From Frankiaceae bacterium (GTDB lineage Bacteria; Actinomycetota; Actinomycetes; Mycobacteriales; SCTD01), in the NCBI GenBank assembly GCA_016650445.1, contig JAENVS010000006.1, positions 124,001-188,000 of the forward strand: a stretch of DNA of 64,000 nt. Reading direction: 5' to 3'. This document shows positions 41,999 through 51,345 of this stretch, in pieces. The notes beneath the pieces were generated by a model, which made no database searches, was not told where the DNA came from, and was given only the letters and a program-made list of their open reading frames with translations. The position numbers were made by a program, and so were the translations under genes. Position 1 is the first letter of the stretch. Every line of letters begins with the position of its first letter.

Positions 41999-43179
41999 CC
42001 CGGCGAGAGCCGGCGGGCCATCGCGGCCGCCGCGAGCAGCTGCAGGCCCGTGGTGCTCGCGGGTTCGAGACCGGTCAGCCCGACGATCCGCTTGAGGCGG
42101 TAGTCGAGCGTGTTCGGGTGGACGTGCAGTGCCGCAGCCGTACGCCGACGGTCGAGGTTCTCGGCCAGGTAGGTGTCGAGGGTCAGCAGCAGGTCGGGGT
42201 TGCGCTCCAACGGCTCGAGCAGCGCGACCAGCCCACGCAGGGCCTCACTCGGGCGGGTCAGCTGGTACTCCAGCAGTACGTCGGCCAGGGCGTACAGGCC
42301 GGGCGGACGTCCGAGCCGACCGACGATCCGCAGCACCTCGCGCACCTGCGTGCTCGCGCCGGCAAGGTCGCCCGTGGCGACGCCACAGTCCGCCGCCGCT
42401 CGGACCGTGGTGCCGGCCGCCGCCTGCAGGTCGTCGGCGAGCGTGCCGACGCCGGTCCCTTGGTCGGGCAGGAAGACGGTGCCGCCATGCGCATCGAACA
42501 GACCGAGGACCTGGCCGGACCCGTGCTCGTCGAGGACCGCTTGCACCCGCCGCACCTTGCGCCGACCGGCCACCGCGCCCGCAACCCCAGCCGCCTTCTC
42601 GTCGACGTGCTCGGCGAGCTCCAGAGCCACGACGTTCCACCGGGTGCCGAGATCGACACCCAGCCTGGCCGCGAGCGCGTCGGCAGGCTGACCGGCCATC
42701 AACGCAGCGGCAAGGGCGCGGCGGATGTCGCGCTCCTCGCCCGAGATCGCCTGTTGCTCCTCGAGGTACGCCGTCGCGACCGCGCTGGTGAGGCACTGCA
42801 CGTAGAGCTGCACGCGGTCGCCTGCTGCGATCAGCTCTTCGGTCTCGCTCGGCTTGGCTTCCGCGACCAGCGCCGCCCAGCCGACGCGACCTCCGACGTG
42901 GTACGCCGTGAGAACGGCGTCGAGCGGGATGCGCTCCTGAGCCCTGCGCGCCGCGGACTGGCGGGGCTCGACCAGCTCCTCCTCCGTCGGCAGCCGGCTC
43001 TCCTCCAAGGTCGCGAAGAAGACGCGCAGGTTGTCGGCGCAGATGTCGAGGATCTCGCCCTCGAGCTGCTCCACCGGCAGCTGCCGGTAGAAGGGCACTT
43101 CGTCCAGGAACGTGTCGATCATCCGGCGGGCGAGCAGGGGCAAGCGGCGCGAGACCCGGGTGTACAGCGACGCCGCCAC
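41995..43179 (-). CDS. PucR family transcriptional regulator
   Basis: A 394-residue regulator. The middle has a GGDEF-like sensory region typical of the family, and the C-terminus carries the helix-turn-helix LDTYLAENLDRRRTAAALHV then HPNTLDYRLKRIVGLTGLEP. PucR/CdaR-type proteins usually control catabolic genes in response to small metabolites. The GTG at 43179 is preferred: CACAAT lies 6 nt upstream and overlaps a perfect inverted repeat (TTGTGAC-N2-GTCACAA). An upstream GTG at 43200 would lie inside that repeat. The divergent gene is a quinone oxidoreductase, a possible target. Confidence 0.88.
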   Translation of the reverse strand: MAASLYTRVSRRLPLLARRMIDTFLDEVPFYRQLPVEQLEGEILDICADNLRVFFATLEESRLPTEEELVEPRQSAARRAQERIPLDAVLTAYHVGGRVGWAALVAEAKPSETEELIAAGDRVQLYVQCLTSAVATAYLEEQQAISGEERDIRRALAAALMAGQPADALAARLGVDLGTRWNVVALELAEHVDEKAAGVAGAVAGRRKVRRVQAVLDEHGSGQVLGLFDAHGGTVFLPDQGTGVGTLADDLQAAAGTTVRAAADCGVATGDLAGASTQVREVLRIVGRLGRPPGLYALADVLLEYQLTRPSEALRGLVALLEPLERNPDLLLTLDTYLAENLDRRRTAAALHVHPNTLDYRLKRIVGLTGLEPASTTGLQLLAAAAMARRLSPG

Positions 43180-43186
43180 GCGGGCA

Positions 43187-43202
43187 TTGTGACCTGTCAC
43201 AA
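43187..43202. promoter_or_regulatory. Inverted repeat TTGTGAC-N2-GTCACAA overlapping the PucR promoter (probable operator)
   Basis: A perfect 7+7 bp palindrome with a 2-bp centre lies 7 nt upstream of the PucR gene start and overlaps its -10 box (CACAAT). It is a likely autoregulatory operator. It resembles a CRP half-site pair but the spacing is N4 rather than N6, so PucR itself or another regulator is more likely. Confidence 0.6.
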
Positions 43203-43250
43203 GGTCCGCAGGCGAACTGGGGCTTCTCGGGCGTCTGGCAGGCTCGCCGG

Positions 43251-44228
43251 ATGCGCGCGGTCACGCTCCCTTCGTACGGCGGTCCGGAGGTCCTCACCCT
43301 CGCCGACGTGCCGGACCCGGAGGTCGCCGCCGGCGAGGTGCTCGTCGACGTCACGGCGACCGCGGTCAACCGCGCGGACACCCTGCAACGGATGGGCTTC
43401 TACAACCCGCCGCCCGGAGCATCGCCCTATCCGGGACTCGAGTGCTCGGGCCGGATCTCGGCGCTCGGCGCGGACGTCGCGGGCTGGCAGGTCGGCGAGG
43501 AGGTCTGTGCGCTGCTGTCCGGCGGGGGCTACGCCGAGAAGGTCGCGGTGCCGGCTGGGCAGCTGCTGCCGGTGCCGGCGGGGGTCTCCCTCGTCGAGGC
43601 CGCGGGTCTGCCCGAGGTGGTCTGCACCGTCTGGTCCAACGTCTTCCAGCTCGCCGCGCTCGCGCCCGGCGAGGTGCTGTTGGTGCACGGGGGGACGTCG
43701 GGCATCGGCACGATGGCTGTGCAGCTCGCGGCCCGGCACGGTGCGCGCGTCATGTGCACGGTCGGGTCCGCGGCGAAAGCAGCGCGAGCCGAGGCGCTCG
43801 GCGCGGAACGCGCAATCCGCTACCGCGACGAGGACTTCGTCGAGGTCGTGCGCTCGCTGACCGACGGGCGCGGGGCGGACGTGATCCTGGACAACATGGG
43901 TGCGAAGTACCTCGGCCGCAACGTCGAGGCGCTCGCCGTCAACGGCCGCCTGGTCGTGATCGGCATGCAGGGCGGGACCCGCGGTGAGCTCGACCTCGCC
44001 GCGCTGCTCAGCAAGCGGGCGGCTGTGCACGCGACGTCGCTGCGGGCGCGACCGGCAGCCGAGAAGGCCGCGATCGTGGAGGCGGTGCTCGCCGCTGTGT
44101 GGCCGGCGATCGAGGCCGGTGAGGTACACCCCGTCATCGACCGGGTGCTGCGACTCGACGAGGTCGCCGACGCGCACCGGCTGCTCGAGGAGAGCACCCA
44201 CGTCGGCAAGATCCTGCTGACGACCTGA
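43251..44228 (+). CDS. NAD(P)H quinone oxidoreductase, PIG3/zeta-crystallin type MDR
   Basis: A 325-residue medium-chain reductase without zinc sites. It has AVTLPSYGGPEVLTLADVP at the start, NRADTLQRMGFYNPPPGASP, the cofactor loop LLVHGGTSGIGTMAVQLA and a PIG3-like C-terminus (HPVIDRVLRLDEVADAHRLL). It reduces quinones or alpha,beta-unsaturated carbonyls with NAD(P)H. CAGGCT lies 6 nt before the ATG. It is divergent from the PucR gene across a 71-bp gap containing the palindromic operator. Confidence 0.9.
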   Translation: MRAVTLPSYGGPEVLTLADVPDPEVAAGEVLVDVTATAVNRADTLQRMGFYNPPPGASPYPGLECSGRISALGADVAGWQVGEEVCALLSGGGYAEKVAVPAGQLLPVPAGVSLVEAAGLPEVVCTVWSNVFQLAALAPGEVLLVHGGTSGIGTMAVQLAARHGARVMCTVGSAAKAARAEALGAERAIRYRDEDFVEVVRSLTDGRGADVILDNMGAKYLGRNVEALAVNGRLVVIGMQGGTRGELDLAALLSKRAAVHATSLRARPAAEKAAIVEAVLAAVWPAIEAGEVHPVIDRVLRLDEVADAHRLLEESTHVGKILLTT

Positions 44229-44249
44229 CCTCTGACCCCCGCCATAGAT

Positions 44250-44299
44250 GATCACCACCGTCTGGGCGTCCGGTGCAAGCTCACGATCCGGCGGTGATC
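44250..44299. terminator. Stem-loop between convergent genes (likely bidirectional terminator)
   Basis: GATCACCACCG (44250-44260) pairs with CGGCGGTGATC (44289-44299) with one mismatch across a 28-nt loop. It lies in the 90-bp gap between the convergent quinone oxidoreductase and SCO6745-like genes. It is not followed by a T-run, so efficiency is uncertain. Confidence 0.45.
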
Positions 44300-44318
44300 G
44301 TTTGGGGGATGGGGGGGG

Positions 44319-45191
44319 TTAGCGGCGGCTGACGACGGGGTATCCGCCGCCGTCGATGATCGCGCGCACGAGCGGCATCACCAGCTCGCGCAGCCGGGCG
44401 CACCCGTCGTCCCCGAGCCGCTGCCACATCTGCAGCGCGAGCTCGTCGGTCCGGGCCTCGATGTCCTCGCGTACCTGGCGTCCCTCGTCGGTCAACGCAC
44501 CGTCGGCGTCGACCCAGCCCCGCTCGGCCAGCTGCGCGGCGGCCTGCTGCCACTGCTCCGGTGACCAGGCGCGGCTCTGCTTGAGGAAGTCGGTCATCCC
44601 CTGCCCGGCGAACGCACCGTTCAGGACGAGCGACTGCGGTGCGTTGAGGTCGTGCGCCGTCAGCACGGCGAGATGGCCGTCACCGCGAAACTCCCGGGCC
44701 AGCGTCTGTCCGTGCCAGACCGCGAGGTGCGGCGCCTCCGGCCACGGCAGCGCGGCATGCGCGGCGTACAGCGGCCGGCCTTCACGCGGCAGGTCGACCG
44801 TGGCCGTGCGGTAGAGATCGACGGCCTCCTTCAGCGTCGGGTCGTCGCAGAGCTCGCCGCACAGCCGCCGCAGCGCGCGGTCGACAGCGCGGTGGCGGGC
44901 GGCGAGCAGGTCGGTCGGGCTGACCTTCTCCCACGCGCCTGTCATGCCGTACTCGACCGCGAACGGCGAGAAGCCGAAGAACGTCGCCTGAACGACCTGC
45001 CACGGCACGGCACCGAGCGCAGCGGCCCGGGCCGGGAAGTAGCCGCTCGCCTGGTTGTCGAGCCCGAACGCGGCGTACTCCTCCTGCGCCTCCGGGACGA
45101 AGTAGATCGTCGCGTGGACGGGCTCGAGCTTGTGCATCTGGCGACTGGTCGAGCTGTCCAGCCGAATGGCCGAGCTGTCAGTGCTGTTCAT
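44319..45191 (-). CDS. SCO6745-like family protein (winged-helix-like)
   Basis: A 290-residue protein matching a conserved actinobacterial family typified by SCO6745: HKLEPVHATIYFVPEAQEEY, GYFPARAAALGAVPWQVVQATFF, ALPWPEAPHLAVWH and a C-terminal helix region beginning WSPEQWQQAAAQLAERGWVD, read as a helix-turn-helix. The molecular role is not known; a regulatory or ligand-binding role is usually assumed. The ATG at 45191 directly follows the stop of the cysteine desulfurase-like gene, so the two are an operon. Translation from a second ATG 18 codons further in (MHKLEP) is possible. Confidence 0.8.
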   Translation of the reverse strand: MNSTDSSAIRLDSSTSRQMHKLEPVHATIYFVPEAQEEYAAFGLDNQASGYFPARAAALGAVPWQVVQATFFGFSPFAVEYGMTGAWEKVSPTDLLAARHRAVDRALRRLCGELCDDPTLKEAVDLYRTATVDLPREGRPLYAAHAALPWPEAPHLAVWHGQTLAREFRGDGHLAVLTAHDLNAPQSLVLNGAFAGQGMTDFLKQSRAWSPEQWQQAAAQLAERGWVDADGALTDEGRQVREDIEARTDELALQMWQRLGDDGCARLRELVMPLVRAIIDGGGYPVVSRR

Positions 45192-46376
45192 CTACAGCGC
45201 CCCCAGGAGTCGGTCGACCTCGTCGGTCGTGCTGTAGCAGACCACGCCCGCGCGCACCGCTCCGCCGCTGTCCTCGAGGCCGACCCGGCGCATCAGCTCG
45301 ACGGCGTAGTAGTTGCCGGCCCACACGCAGATCCCCTTGTCCCCCAGCGCCTTCGCGACCTGCTGCGGTGTGCGGCGGTCGACCGTGAAGCCGACGGTCG
45401 GCGTACGCCGGGAAGGGCAGCCGAGGAGGGTCACGTCGTCGCGCGCCGACAGGCCGTCGTACAGACGGGTGAAGACGTCGAGCTCGTGCGCCTCGATCAT
45501 CGACATCGCGTCGACGACGCGCTCGCGCCTGGTGGCTCCGGTGCCGAGCGCGGCGATCCAGTCGACGGCGGCGGCGACCCCCGCCAGCTGCTCGAAGGAC
45601 GACGTGCCCCGCTCGAAGCGGTCCGGTACGTCGTCGCTGCTCGGCACCAGCTTGTCCGGCCGCAGCGTTTCGAGCAGTGCCGGGTCGGCGACGGTGATGC
45701 CGACGTGCGGGCCGTACCACTTGTACGCCGAGCAGCTGTAGAAGTCGGCACCCAGCGCGGGGACGTCGACGGCGCCGTGCGGCGTCGCGTGCACGCCGTC
45801 CACGTGCAGCAGCGCACCGCGGGCATGCGCCGCGTCGGCGATCGCGCGCACGTCCGGCCGGGTGCCGACGGCGTTGCTCGCCGCCGTGACGGCGACCAGC
45901 CGGGTGCGATCGGTGAGCAGGTCGGCGTACTGCTCGATCGGGAGCTCGCAGGTCTTCTCGTCGATGTCGGCCCATCGCACGGTGGCACCTGCGGCGGCGG
46001 CGGCCTGCACCCACGGGCGGACGTTGGCGTCGTGATCGAGCCGGCTGACGACCACCTCGTCGCCGGGAGCCCACGTCTTCGCGAGCGCGCCCGCCAGCAC
46101 GTAGGTGTTGGCGGTCATCGACGGCCCGAGCACGACGCCGCGCGGGTCGACCGCCAGCAGGTCGCCGACCGCGTCGCGCGCGCCCTCGACGATGGCGTCG
46201 GCCCGCGCGCTGCTGGCGAAGTCGCCGTGCCGGTTGCTGACGGCGCTGCGGAGCACATGGGCCACGGCATCGGCGACCGCAGCCGGCACCTGCGTGCCGC
46301 CCGGCCCGTCGAAGTGGGCCAAGCCCTCCACGAGCGCGGGGAACTGCGAGCGGACCGCCTGCACGTCGTACGCCAC
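45192..46376 (-). CDS. Cysteine desulfurase-like PLP-dependent enzyme (class V aminotransferase)
   Basis: A 394-residue fold-type I enzyme with HFDGPGGTQVPAAVADAV, VVSRLDHDANVRPW, the lysine-bearing FYSCSAYKWYGPHVG and FERGTSSFEQLAGVAAAVD. It fits the actinobacterial cysteine desulfurase-like subgroup rather than classical IscS/SufS, because there is no mobile cysteine loop of the usual kind near the C-terminus. Substrate and product are unknown. The GTG at 46376 has AGGGAGGG about 7 nt upstream. It is co-oriented and contiguous with the SCO6745-like gene, suggesting a joint function. Confidence 0.8.
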   Translation of the reverse strand: MAYDVQAVRSQFPALVEGLAHFDGPGGTQVPAAVADAVAHVLRSAVSNRHGDFASSARADAIVEGARDAVGDLLAVDPRGVVLGPSMTANTYVLAGALAKTWAPGDEVVVSRLDHDANVRPWVQAAAAAGATVRWADIDEKTCELPIEQYADLLTDRTRLVAVTAASNAVGTRPDVRAIADAAHARGALLHVDGVHATPHGAVDVPALGADFYSCSAYKWYGPHVGITVADPALLETLRPDKLVPSSDDVPDRFERGTSSFEQLAGVAAAVDWIAALGTGATRRERVVDAMSMIEAHELDVFTRLYDGLSARDDVTLLGCPSRRTPTVGFTVDRRTPQQVAKALGDKGICVWAGNYYAVELMRRVGLEDSGGAVRAGVVCYSTTDEVDRLLGAL

Positions 46377-46431
46377 CAGGCCACCCTCCCTCACAGGAGA
46401 AGCGGCGCCGGGGGTGGGGCAGGATCTACCC

Positions 46432-46971
46432 ATGAGCGAGCCGAAGCCCCAGAGCCACACCGTCACGATCGTCGGGCCCGACGGGCAGCCGATGGGCGAG
46501 GTCGAGGTGCCGCCCGCAGACGGCACGGAGGAGCGCAACCCGGCCGACATGGTGGAGCAGCCGGCCAAGGTGATGCGCATCGGCTCGATGGTCAAGCAGC
46601 TGCTCGAGGAGGTGCGGGCTGCGCCCCTCGACGACGGCGCGCGGACGCGGCTGCGCGAGATCTACGAGAGCTCGATCAAGGAGCTCTGCGAGGGCCTGGC
46701 GCCGGAGCTGCGCGAGGAGCTCGACCGGGTGACGCTGCCGTTCAGCGACGACGCGGTGCCGTCGGACGCCGAGCTGCGCATCGCGCAGGCGCAGCTGGTC
46801 GGCTGGCTGGAGGGGCTGTTCCACGGCATCCAGACGGCGCTGTTCGCGCAGCAGATGGCGGCGCGGGTGCAGCTCGAGCAGATGCGCGGTGGTCAGCCGG
46901 CGCTGCCGCCGGGCCAGCTGCCGCCCATGCCGCATGCCGCCAACCCGACCGGCACCGGCCAGTACCTCTGA
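46432..46971 (+). CDS. Bacterial proteasome activator (PafE/Bpa family)
   Basis: A 179-residue protein with the family core EQPAKVMRIGSMVKQLLEEV, SIKELCEGLAPELREELDRV and AQLVGWLEGLFHGIQTALF, then a Gln/Pro-rich tail ending GQYL. PafE/Bpa forms a ring that opens the 20S proteasome without ATP; the C-terminal GQYL is the docking motif. The presence of this gene implies the organism has a proteasome (prcBA), in line with an actinobacterium. The ATG at 46432 is the natural start. Confidence 0.93.
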   Translation: MSEPKPQSHTVTIVGPDGQPMGEVEVPPADGTEERNPADMVEQPAKVMRIGSMVKQLLEEVRAAPLDDGARTRLREIYESSIKELCEGLAPELREELDRVTLPFSDDAVPSDAELRIAQAQLVGWLEGLFHGIQTALFAQQMAARVQLEQMRGGQPALPPGQLPPMPHAANPTGTGQYL

Positions 46972-47000
46972 CCCCCCAACCCCTTGCCGCTGCGTCCTAG

Positions 47001-47040
47001 CGTCGCCGCGGCGACGTTGCACCCGTCGTCGGATGCAACG
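47001..47040. terminator. Palindrome and stem-loop between convergent PafE and HAD genes
   Basis: CGTCGCCGCGGCGACG (47001-47016) is a perfect 16-bp palindrome. It runs into a stem-loop in which CGTTGCA (47015-47021) pairs with TGCAACG (47034-47040). Both lie in the 79-bp gap between convergent genes, so a bidirectional terminator is likely. Confidence 0.5.
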
Positions 47041-47050
47041 CGAGGGGGCA

Positions 47051-47842
47051 CTAGAACCAGCGGGCGAGCACCTGGGCGACGCCGTCGTCGTCGTTGCTCG
47101 CGGTGACCTCGTCAGACGCCGCGAGCACGTCCGGGTGCGCGTTGGCCACGGCCACGGAGTGGCCGGCCCAGGCCAGCATCGGCAGGTCGTTGGGCATGTC
47201 GCCGAACGCGACGACCTCCGACGCGGCGATCCCGTGCTCCTGCGCCAGCGACGCAAGACCACTGGCCTTGCTGACCCCCGTCGCGCTGATCTCCAGCAGG
47301 CCGTCGCTGGAGGAGTGCGTCAGCGTGCCGAGATCGCCGACCGCGCGCGTCGCGACGGCGAGCAGCTCGTCGGCATCCATCCCGTCGTGCCGGCCCAGGA
47401 GCTTGACGGCGCCGTCGGCGAGCAGCTCGTCGAGCGGGCGTACCGCCTTCGGGTCGCCGCTGTCCCATCGAGGGCGGTACGACGGCTCGTGCGCGAACCC
47501 GGTGTCATGCCGCTCCACCGCGAACGCGATGCCGGGCGCCTCCCGCTGCAGGGCCTCAACGACCGCCCGCATCGCCTCCGCCGTGATCAGCGAGTGACGC
47601 ACCACCTGGGCGGTGTGCAGGTCGTAGACCAGGGCGCCGTTCGCGCAGATCGCGACGCCGCGGTGGCCGGTGGCCTCGACGATCGGCGGCATCCAGCGCG
47701 GCGGCCGTCCGGTGACGAGCACCAGGACGGCGCCGGCTTCCTCGACGGCGGCGAGCCCGCGCCGGGTGCGGTCGCTGATCGTCCCGTCGCTGCGGACCAC
47801 CGTCCCGTCGAGGTCCGTCGCCACCAGCCGCGGTGCGCTCAC
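47051..47842 (-). CDS. HAD superfamily phosphatase (Cof type)
   Basis: A 263-residue HAD hydrolase of the Cof/SPP-like type with motif [11 protein letters not shown], motif [11 protein letters not shown], a cap domain, and motif [16 protein letters not shown] preceded by the conserved lysine in GVSKASGL. It probably dephosphorylates sugar phosphates or nucleotides; the substrate is unknown. The GTG at 47842 overlaps the serS stop as GTGA, and this serS-HAD arrangement is common in actinobacteria. Confidence 0.9.
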   Translation of the reverse strand: MSAPRLVATDLDGTVVRSDGTISDRTRRGLAAVEEAGAVLVLVTGRPPRWMPPIVEATGHRGVAICANGALVYDLHTAQVVRHSLITAEAMRAVVEALQREAPGIAFAVERHDTGFAHEPSYRPRWDSGDPKAVRPLDELLADGAVKLLGRHDGMDADELLAVATRAVGDLGTLTHSSSDGLLEISATGVSKASGLASLAQEHGIAASEVVAFGDMPNDLPMLAWAGHSVAVANAHPDVLAASDEVTASNDDDGVAQVLARWF

Positions 47843-49092
47843 GCCGGCTTGAGCTCCGACTGGCCGGAGAGGTAGGGGCGCAGTGCGAGCGGAACGTGCA
47901 CCGTGCCATCGGCGCGCTGGTGCACCTCGAGCAGTACGGCGATGGTGCGGCCGATGGCGCAGAGCGTTCCGTTCAACGTCGCTGCCGGCACCGGGCCCTT
48001 CTCACCGCGGATGCGGATGTTCAGCCGCCGGGCCTGGAAGTCGGTGCAGTTGCTCGTCGACGTCAGCTCCAGCCACCGCTCCTGCGACGGCAGCCACGCC
48101 TCGCAGTCGAACTTGCGCGCGGCACTCGACCCGAGGTCGCCCGCGGCGACGTCGATGACGCGGAACGGCAGCTCCAGCTTGCCGAGGAACTCCTTCTCCC
48201 ACTCGAGCAGCCGCTGGTGCTCCGCGGCGGCGTCGGCGAGACCGACGTACGAGAACATCTCCACCTTGTCGAACTGGTGCACGCGGATGATGCCGCGGGT
48301 GTCCTTGCCGTGGCTGCCGGCCTCGCGTCGGAAGCACGACGAGAACCCGGCGTAGCGACGCGGCACCGACTCGAGCACCTCACCCGAGTGGTACGCCGCG
48401 AGCGGCACCTCTGACGTGCCCACCAGGTAGAGGTCGTCGTTCTCGAGCTTGTAGACCTCGGCCGCGTGCGCGCCGAGGAAGCCGGTGCCCTCCATCGCCT
48501 CCGGCCGCACGAGCGCGGGCGCGATGACCGGCGTGAAGCCCGCGTCGACCGCCTGCGCCATCGCCAGGTTGACCAGCGCGAGCTCGAGCAGCGCACCCGG
48601 CCCGGTCAGGAACGCGAACCGCGCCCCGCTGACCTTCGCGCCGCGCTCGGTGTCGATCGCGCCCAGGATCGATCCGACGTCGAGGTGGTCGCGGACCGGG
48701 AAGTCGTACGACGGCACCTCGCCGACCTGCTCGAGCACGATGAAGTCGTCCACGCCACCGGGCGGTGCGCCCGCGATGACGTTGGGCACGGCGAGATGCG
48801 CGGCGCGCAGCCCGGTGTCGGCCTCGGCCTGGGCGCCTTCGGCCTCCTTGACCTGCTCCGCGAGCGCCTTGGCCTTCTCCAGAACGGCCGGGCGCTCCTC
48901 GGGCGTCGCCCCGCGGACCGACTGCGACACGGCCTTCTGCTCCCCGCGCAGGGTGTCGGCCCTGCTCACGACCGCGCGGCGCGCCTCGTCGGCCGCGAGC
49001 AGCGCGTCGACCAGGGCCGGGTCGTCGCCGCGCGCCGTCTGGGACGCGCGCACGACGTCGGGGTCGTCGCGCAGTGCCTTGAGGTCGATCAC
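47839..49092 (-). CDS. serS: Seryl-tRNA synthetase
   Basis: A 417-residue class II synthetase with N-terminal coiled-coil arm (residues about 28-98), motif 2 [20 protein letters not shown], serine-site TSEVPLAAY and motif 3 [16 protein letters not shown]. It charges tRNA-Ser, two genes for which lie in this window (17828 and 30930). It starts with a GTG at 49092 overlapping the MFS stop and ends by overlapping the HAD gene. No T-box leader is visible, as expected for an internal gene in an overlapping operon. Confidence 0.97.
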   Translation of the reverse strand: MIDLKALRDDPDVVRASQTARGDDPALVDALLAADEARRAVVSRADTLRGEQKAVSQSVRGATPEERPAVLEKAKALAEQVKEAEGAQAEADTGLRAAHLAVPNVIAGAPPGGVDDFIVLEQVGEVPSYDFPVRDHLDVGSILGAIDTERGAKVSGARFAFLTGPGALLELALVNLAMAQAVDAGFTPVIAPALVRPEAMEGTGFLGAHAAEVYKLENDDLYLVGTSEVPLAAYHSGEVLESVPRRYAGFSSCFRREAGSHGKDTRGIIRVHQFDKVEMFSYVGLADAAAEHQRLLEWEKEFLGKLELPFRVIDVAAGDLGSSAARKFDCEAWLPSQERWLELTSTSNCTDFQARRLNIRIRGEKGPVPAATLNGTLCAIGRTIAVLLEVHQRADGTVHVPLALRPYLSGQSELKPA

Positions 49093-50357
49093 GCTTCGAG
49101 GCTACCGGCGTCGCCCACCGCTTTCTCAGCCTCGTCCGCGTGGGCGATGTGCCGGAGCTGGCCCCAGATGAGGACGACGAAGACGGCGGACCCGACGAAC
49201 GCGAACCAGAACGGCGCCGTGATCCCCCAGCGCTGCGCGATCGATCCACCGAGCGCCGACCCCACCACCAGCGTGCTGTAGACGCCGACCATGTTGACGC
49301 CGCCGACCCGGCCCTGGAGCTCCGCCGGGACGGCCCGCTGTCGCACGCTCTGCGACGTCGTCATCCAGATGAAGGCGTGCGCGCCGAACACGGTGAAGAT
49401 GGCGAGCGCGACAAAGGCATTCGTCGTGAGGGCGAGGGCCAGGTGCGTGAGCGTCTCGATGACGAGCCCGATGCGCATGAGGTCGGCCAGGCTGATGTGC
49501 CGGCTGATCCACCCGTAGCTGACCGTCCCGACGAGGCCGCCGACCGCCGAGCAGGTCGTGATGAGGCCGAAGCCCACGGCACCGAGGTGCAGCCGCTGCT
49601 GGGCGTAGAGGACGAGCACGGACCAGGCCGCGCCGAACGTGAGGTTGAAGATGAAGATGGTGAGCACCAGCGTGCGCACCGCCGCGTGGTGCAGCACCCA
49701 GGAGAACCCCTCGGCGATGTCCTTGCGCATCCTGGTCGTGTCCGACCGCTCGCGCACCTGCGTCAGCACGGCGAGCCTCAGGATGAGCAGCGCGCCGAGC
49801 GCGACGAGCACCGTCTGGCTGGCGAACGCCCACACCGCTCCGACCGCGAACAGCGCCGCACCGATCGGCGCGCCCGCCAGCTGGTTGACGGTGATGAAGC
49901 CGGCCTGCAGGCGGGCGTTGGCGATCGGCAGGTCGTCGCGGTGGACCAGCATCGGCAGCAGCGTCTGTGACGCGCTGTCCGCGAAGACCTCCGTCGTACC
50001 GAGCAGGAAGAGCGCGACGAGCACCACCGGCACGGACACGACGCCGGTGGCGATCGACACGCAGAGCAAGGCCAGTACGCCGGCCCGAACGAGGTCCACC
50101 GTCGCAACGAGGAGCCGACGGTTCAGCCGGTCGGCGAGGGCTCCGGCCTGCAGGCCGAACAGCAGCCACGGAAGCCACTGCAGCAACGAGGCCAAGGCGA
50201 CCAGCCGCGGGTCATGGGTCTGCGACGCCACGAGGAGCGGACCGGCGGCGAGCGCGATGCCGTCACCGAGGTTGCTCACCCACGACGAGGCCAGCAGCCA
50301 ACGGAAACCCGTGCCGAGGCGGGCGGGAACCACGACCTCGACCGCGCGACTCAGCAC
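49089..50357 (-). CDS. MFS transporter (enterobactin-exporter-like/MFS_3)
   Basis: A 422-residue major facilitator protein with 12 predicted membrane segments, opening [20 protein letters not shown] and containing [23 protein letters not shown] (motif A) and [19 protein letters not shown]. This matches the MFS_3 exporter type; the substrate is unknown. GTG 50357 is an inferred start with AGGGGAG upstream; GTG 50333 is an alternative. Its stop overlaps the serS GTG start, so serS translation is coupled to it. Confidence 0.87.
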   Translation of the reverse strand: MLSRAVEVVVPARLGTGFRWLLASSWVSNLGDGIALAAGPLLVASQTHDPRLVALASLLQWLPWLLFGLQAGALADRLNRRLLVATVDLVRAGVLALLCVSIATGVVSVPVVLVALFLLGTTEVFADSASQTLLPMLVHRDDLPIANARLQAGFITVNQLAGAPIGAALFAVGAVWAFASQTVLVALGALLILRLAVLTQVRERSDTTRMRKDIAEGFSWVLHHAAVRTLVLTIFIFNLTFGAAWSVLVLYAQQRLHLGAVGFGLITTCSAVGGLVGTVSYGWISRHISLADLMRIGLVIETLTHLALALTTNAFVALAIFTVFGAHAFIWMTTSQSVRQRAVPAELQGRVGGVNMVGVYSTLVVGSALGGSIAQRWGITAPFWFAFVGSAVFVVLIWGQLRHIAHADEAEKAVGDAGSLEA

Positions 50358-50405
50358 CCGTCGAGGCTCCCCTATGGCCGTGGCCGACGCCAACCGGCCT
50401 TCGTC

Positions 50406-50411
50406 TAGCGT
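50406..50411 (+). promoter_or_regulatory. -10 box TAGCGT of a leaderless promoter for the EamA gene
   Basis: TAGCGT ends 6 nt before the GTG at 50418. It lies in the 60-bp gap divergent from the MFS-serS operon. Confidence 0.55.
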
Positions 50412-50417
50412 TCGACG

Positions 50418-51293
50418 GTGACTCCCGACCGTGGGCTGAGCCGCGTGCCCGCACCGCTGCTGGTACTCGTCGCGATCACGTCGGTGCAGTGCGGCAGCGC
50501 GGTCGCCCGCGGTGTCTTCGACGAGCTCGGCGCGGCCGGCATCACGCTGCTGCGGCTGGCGCTCGCGGCGGCCCTGCTGCTCGTCGTCCTGCGGCCTCGG
50601 CTGCGCGCCTGGTCGGCCGACGCGTGGCGCGCCGCGGCGGTGCTCGGCGTCGTGATGGCGAGCATGAACCTGGTCTTCTACCTGTCCATCCGCACGGTCC
50701 CGCTCGGGGTCGCCGTCACCGTCGAGTTCATCGGGCCGCTGCTGCTCGCGCTGGCGCAGACCCGGCGGCTGCTCGACCTGTTGTGGGCCCTGCTCGCCGG
50801 TGCCGGCGTCGTACTGCTCGGCGCCGACACGACGAGCGACATCCCAATTTCCGGCCTTGCACTCGCGCTGCTCGCGGGCCTGTTCTGGGCCGGGTACATC
50901 CTCGCCAGCGCCCACCTCGGCCGGACGCTGCCGGGTACGGACGGTCTCGCCGTCGCCCTCGCCGTCGGCGCACTGCTCGTGCTGCCGTTCGGCGCAGCGG
51001 GCGCGTCCGAGATCGTCCATCGGCCGTCGTTGCTACTGCCGGCCTTCGCCGTCGCCGTCCTGTCATCGGTGCTCTCGTACGGGTTGGAGCTCACCGCGCT
51101 GCGACGGATCCCCACCCGCGTCTTCGGGATCCTCATGAGCCTTGAGCCGGCCGGGGCCGCCGTCGCCGGGCTGCTGATCCTCGACCAGGCGCTCGCATCC
51201 CGCGAGATCGCTGCGCTCGTCATGGTGAGCGTCGCGAGCGCCGGTGTGACGCTCGCGCGCCGGACGCCGGCGCCGGTCCAACCGCTGGAGTGA
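50418..51293 (+). CDS. EamA family (DMT) transporter, RhtA-like
   Basis: A 291-residue ten-segment drug/metabolite transporter with LVLVAITSVQCGSAVARGVF and two EamA repeats (ending SLEPAGAAVAGLLILDQAL). RhtA-type members export threonine and homoserine; the substrate here is unproven. The start is a GTG with a leaderless promoter. It converges with pheA. Confidence 0.87.
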   Translation: MTPDRGLSRVPAPLLVLVAITSVQCGSAVARGVFDELGAAGITLLRLALAAALLLVVLRPRLRAWSADAWRAAAVLGVVMASMNLVFYLSIRTVPLGVAVTVEFIGPLLLALAQTRRLLDLLWALLAGAGVVLLGADTTSDIPISGLALALLAGLFWAGYILASAHLGRTLPGTDGLAVALAVGALLVLPFGAAGASEIVHRPSLLLPAFAVAVLSSVLSYGLELTALRRIPTRVFGILMSLEPAGAAVAGLLILDQALASREIAALVMVSVASAGVTLARRTPAPVQPLE

Positions 51294-51345
51294 GCGACGT
51301 CAGCTGATCTTTCAGCAGCCGGGGTGGTTCGCGCGGTCAGCCGGG

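Noticed and set aside
43189-43200. CRP binding site upstream of the PucR gene
   Set aside because: The half-sites TGTGA and TCACA are 4 bp apart, not the 6 bp of CRP sites, and the repeat is symmetrical about a 2-bp centre.
49000-49150. T-box or other leader controlling serS
   Set aside because: serS starts inside the stop of the upstream MFS gene with no leader sequence available.
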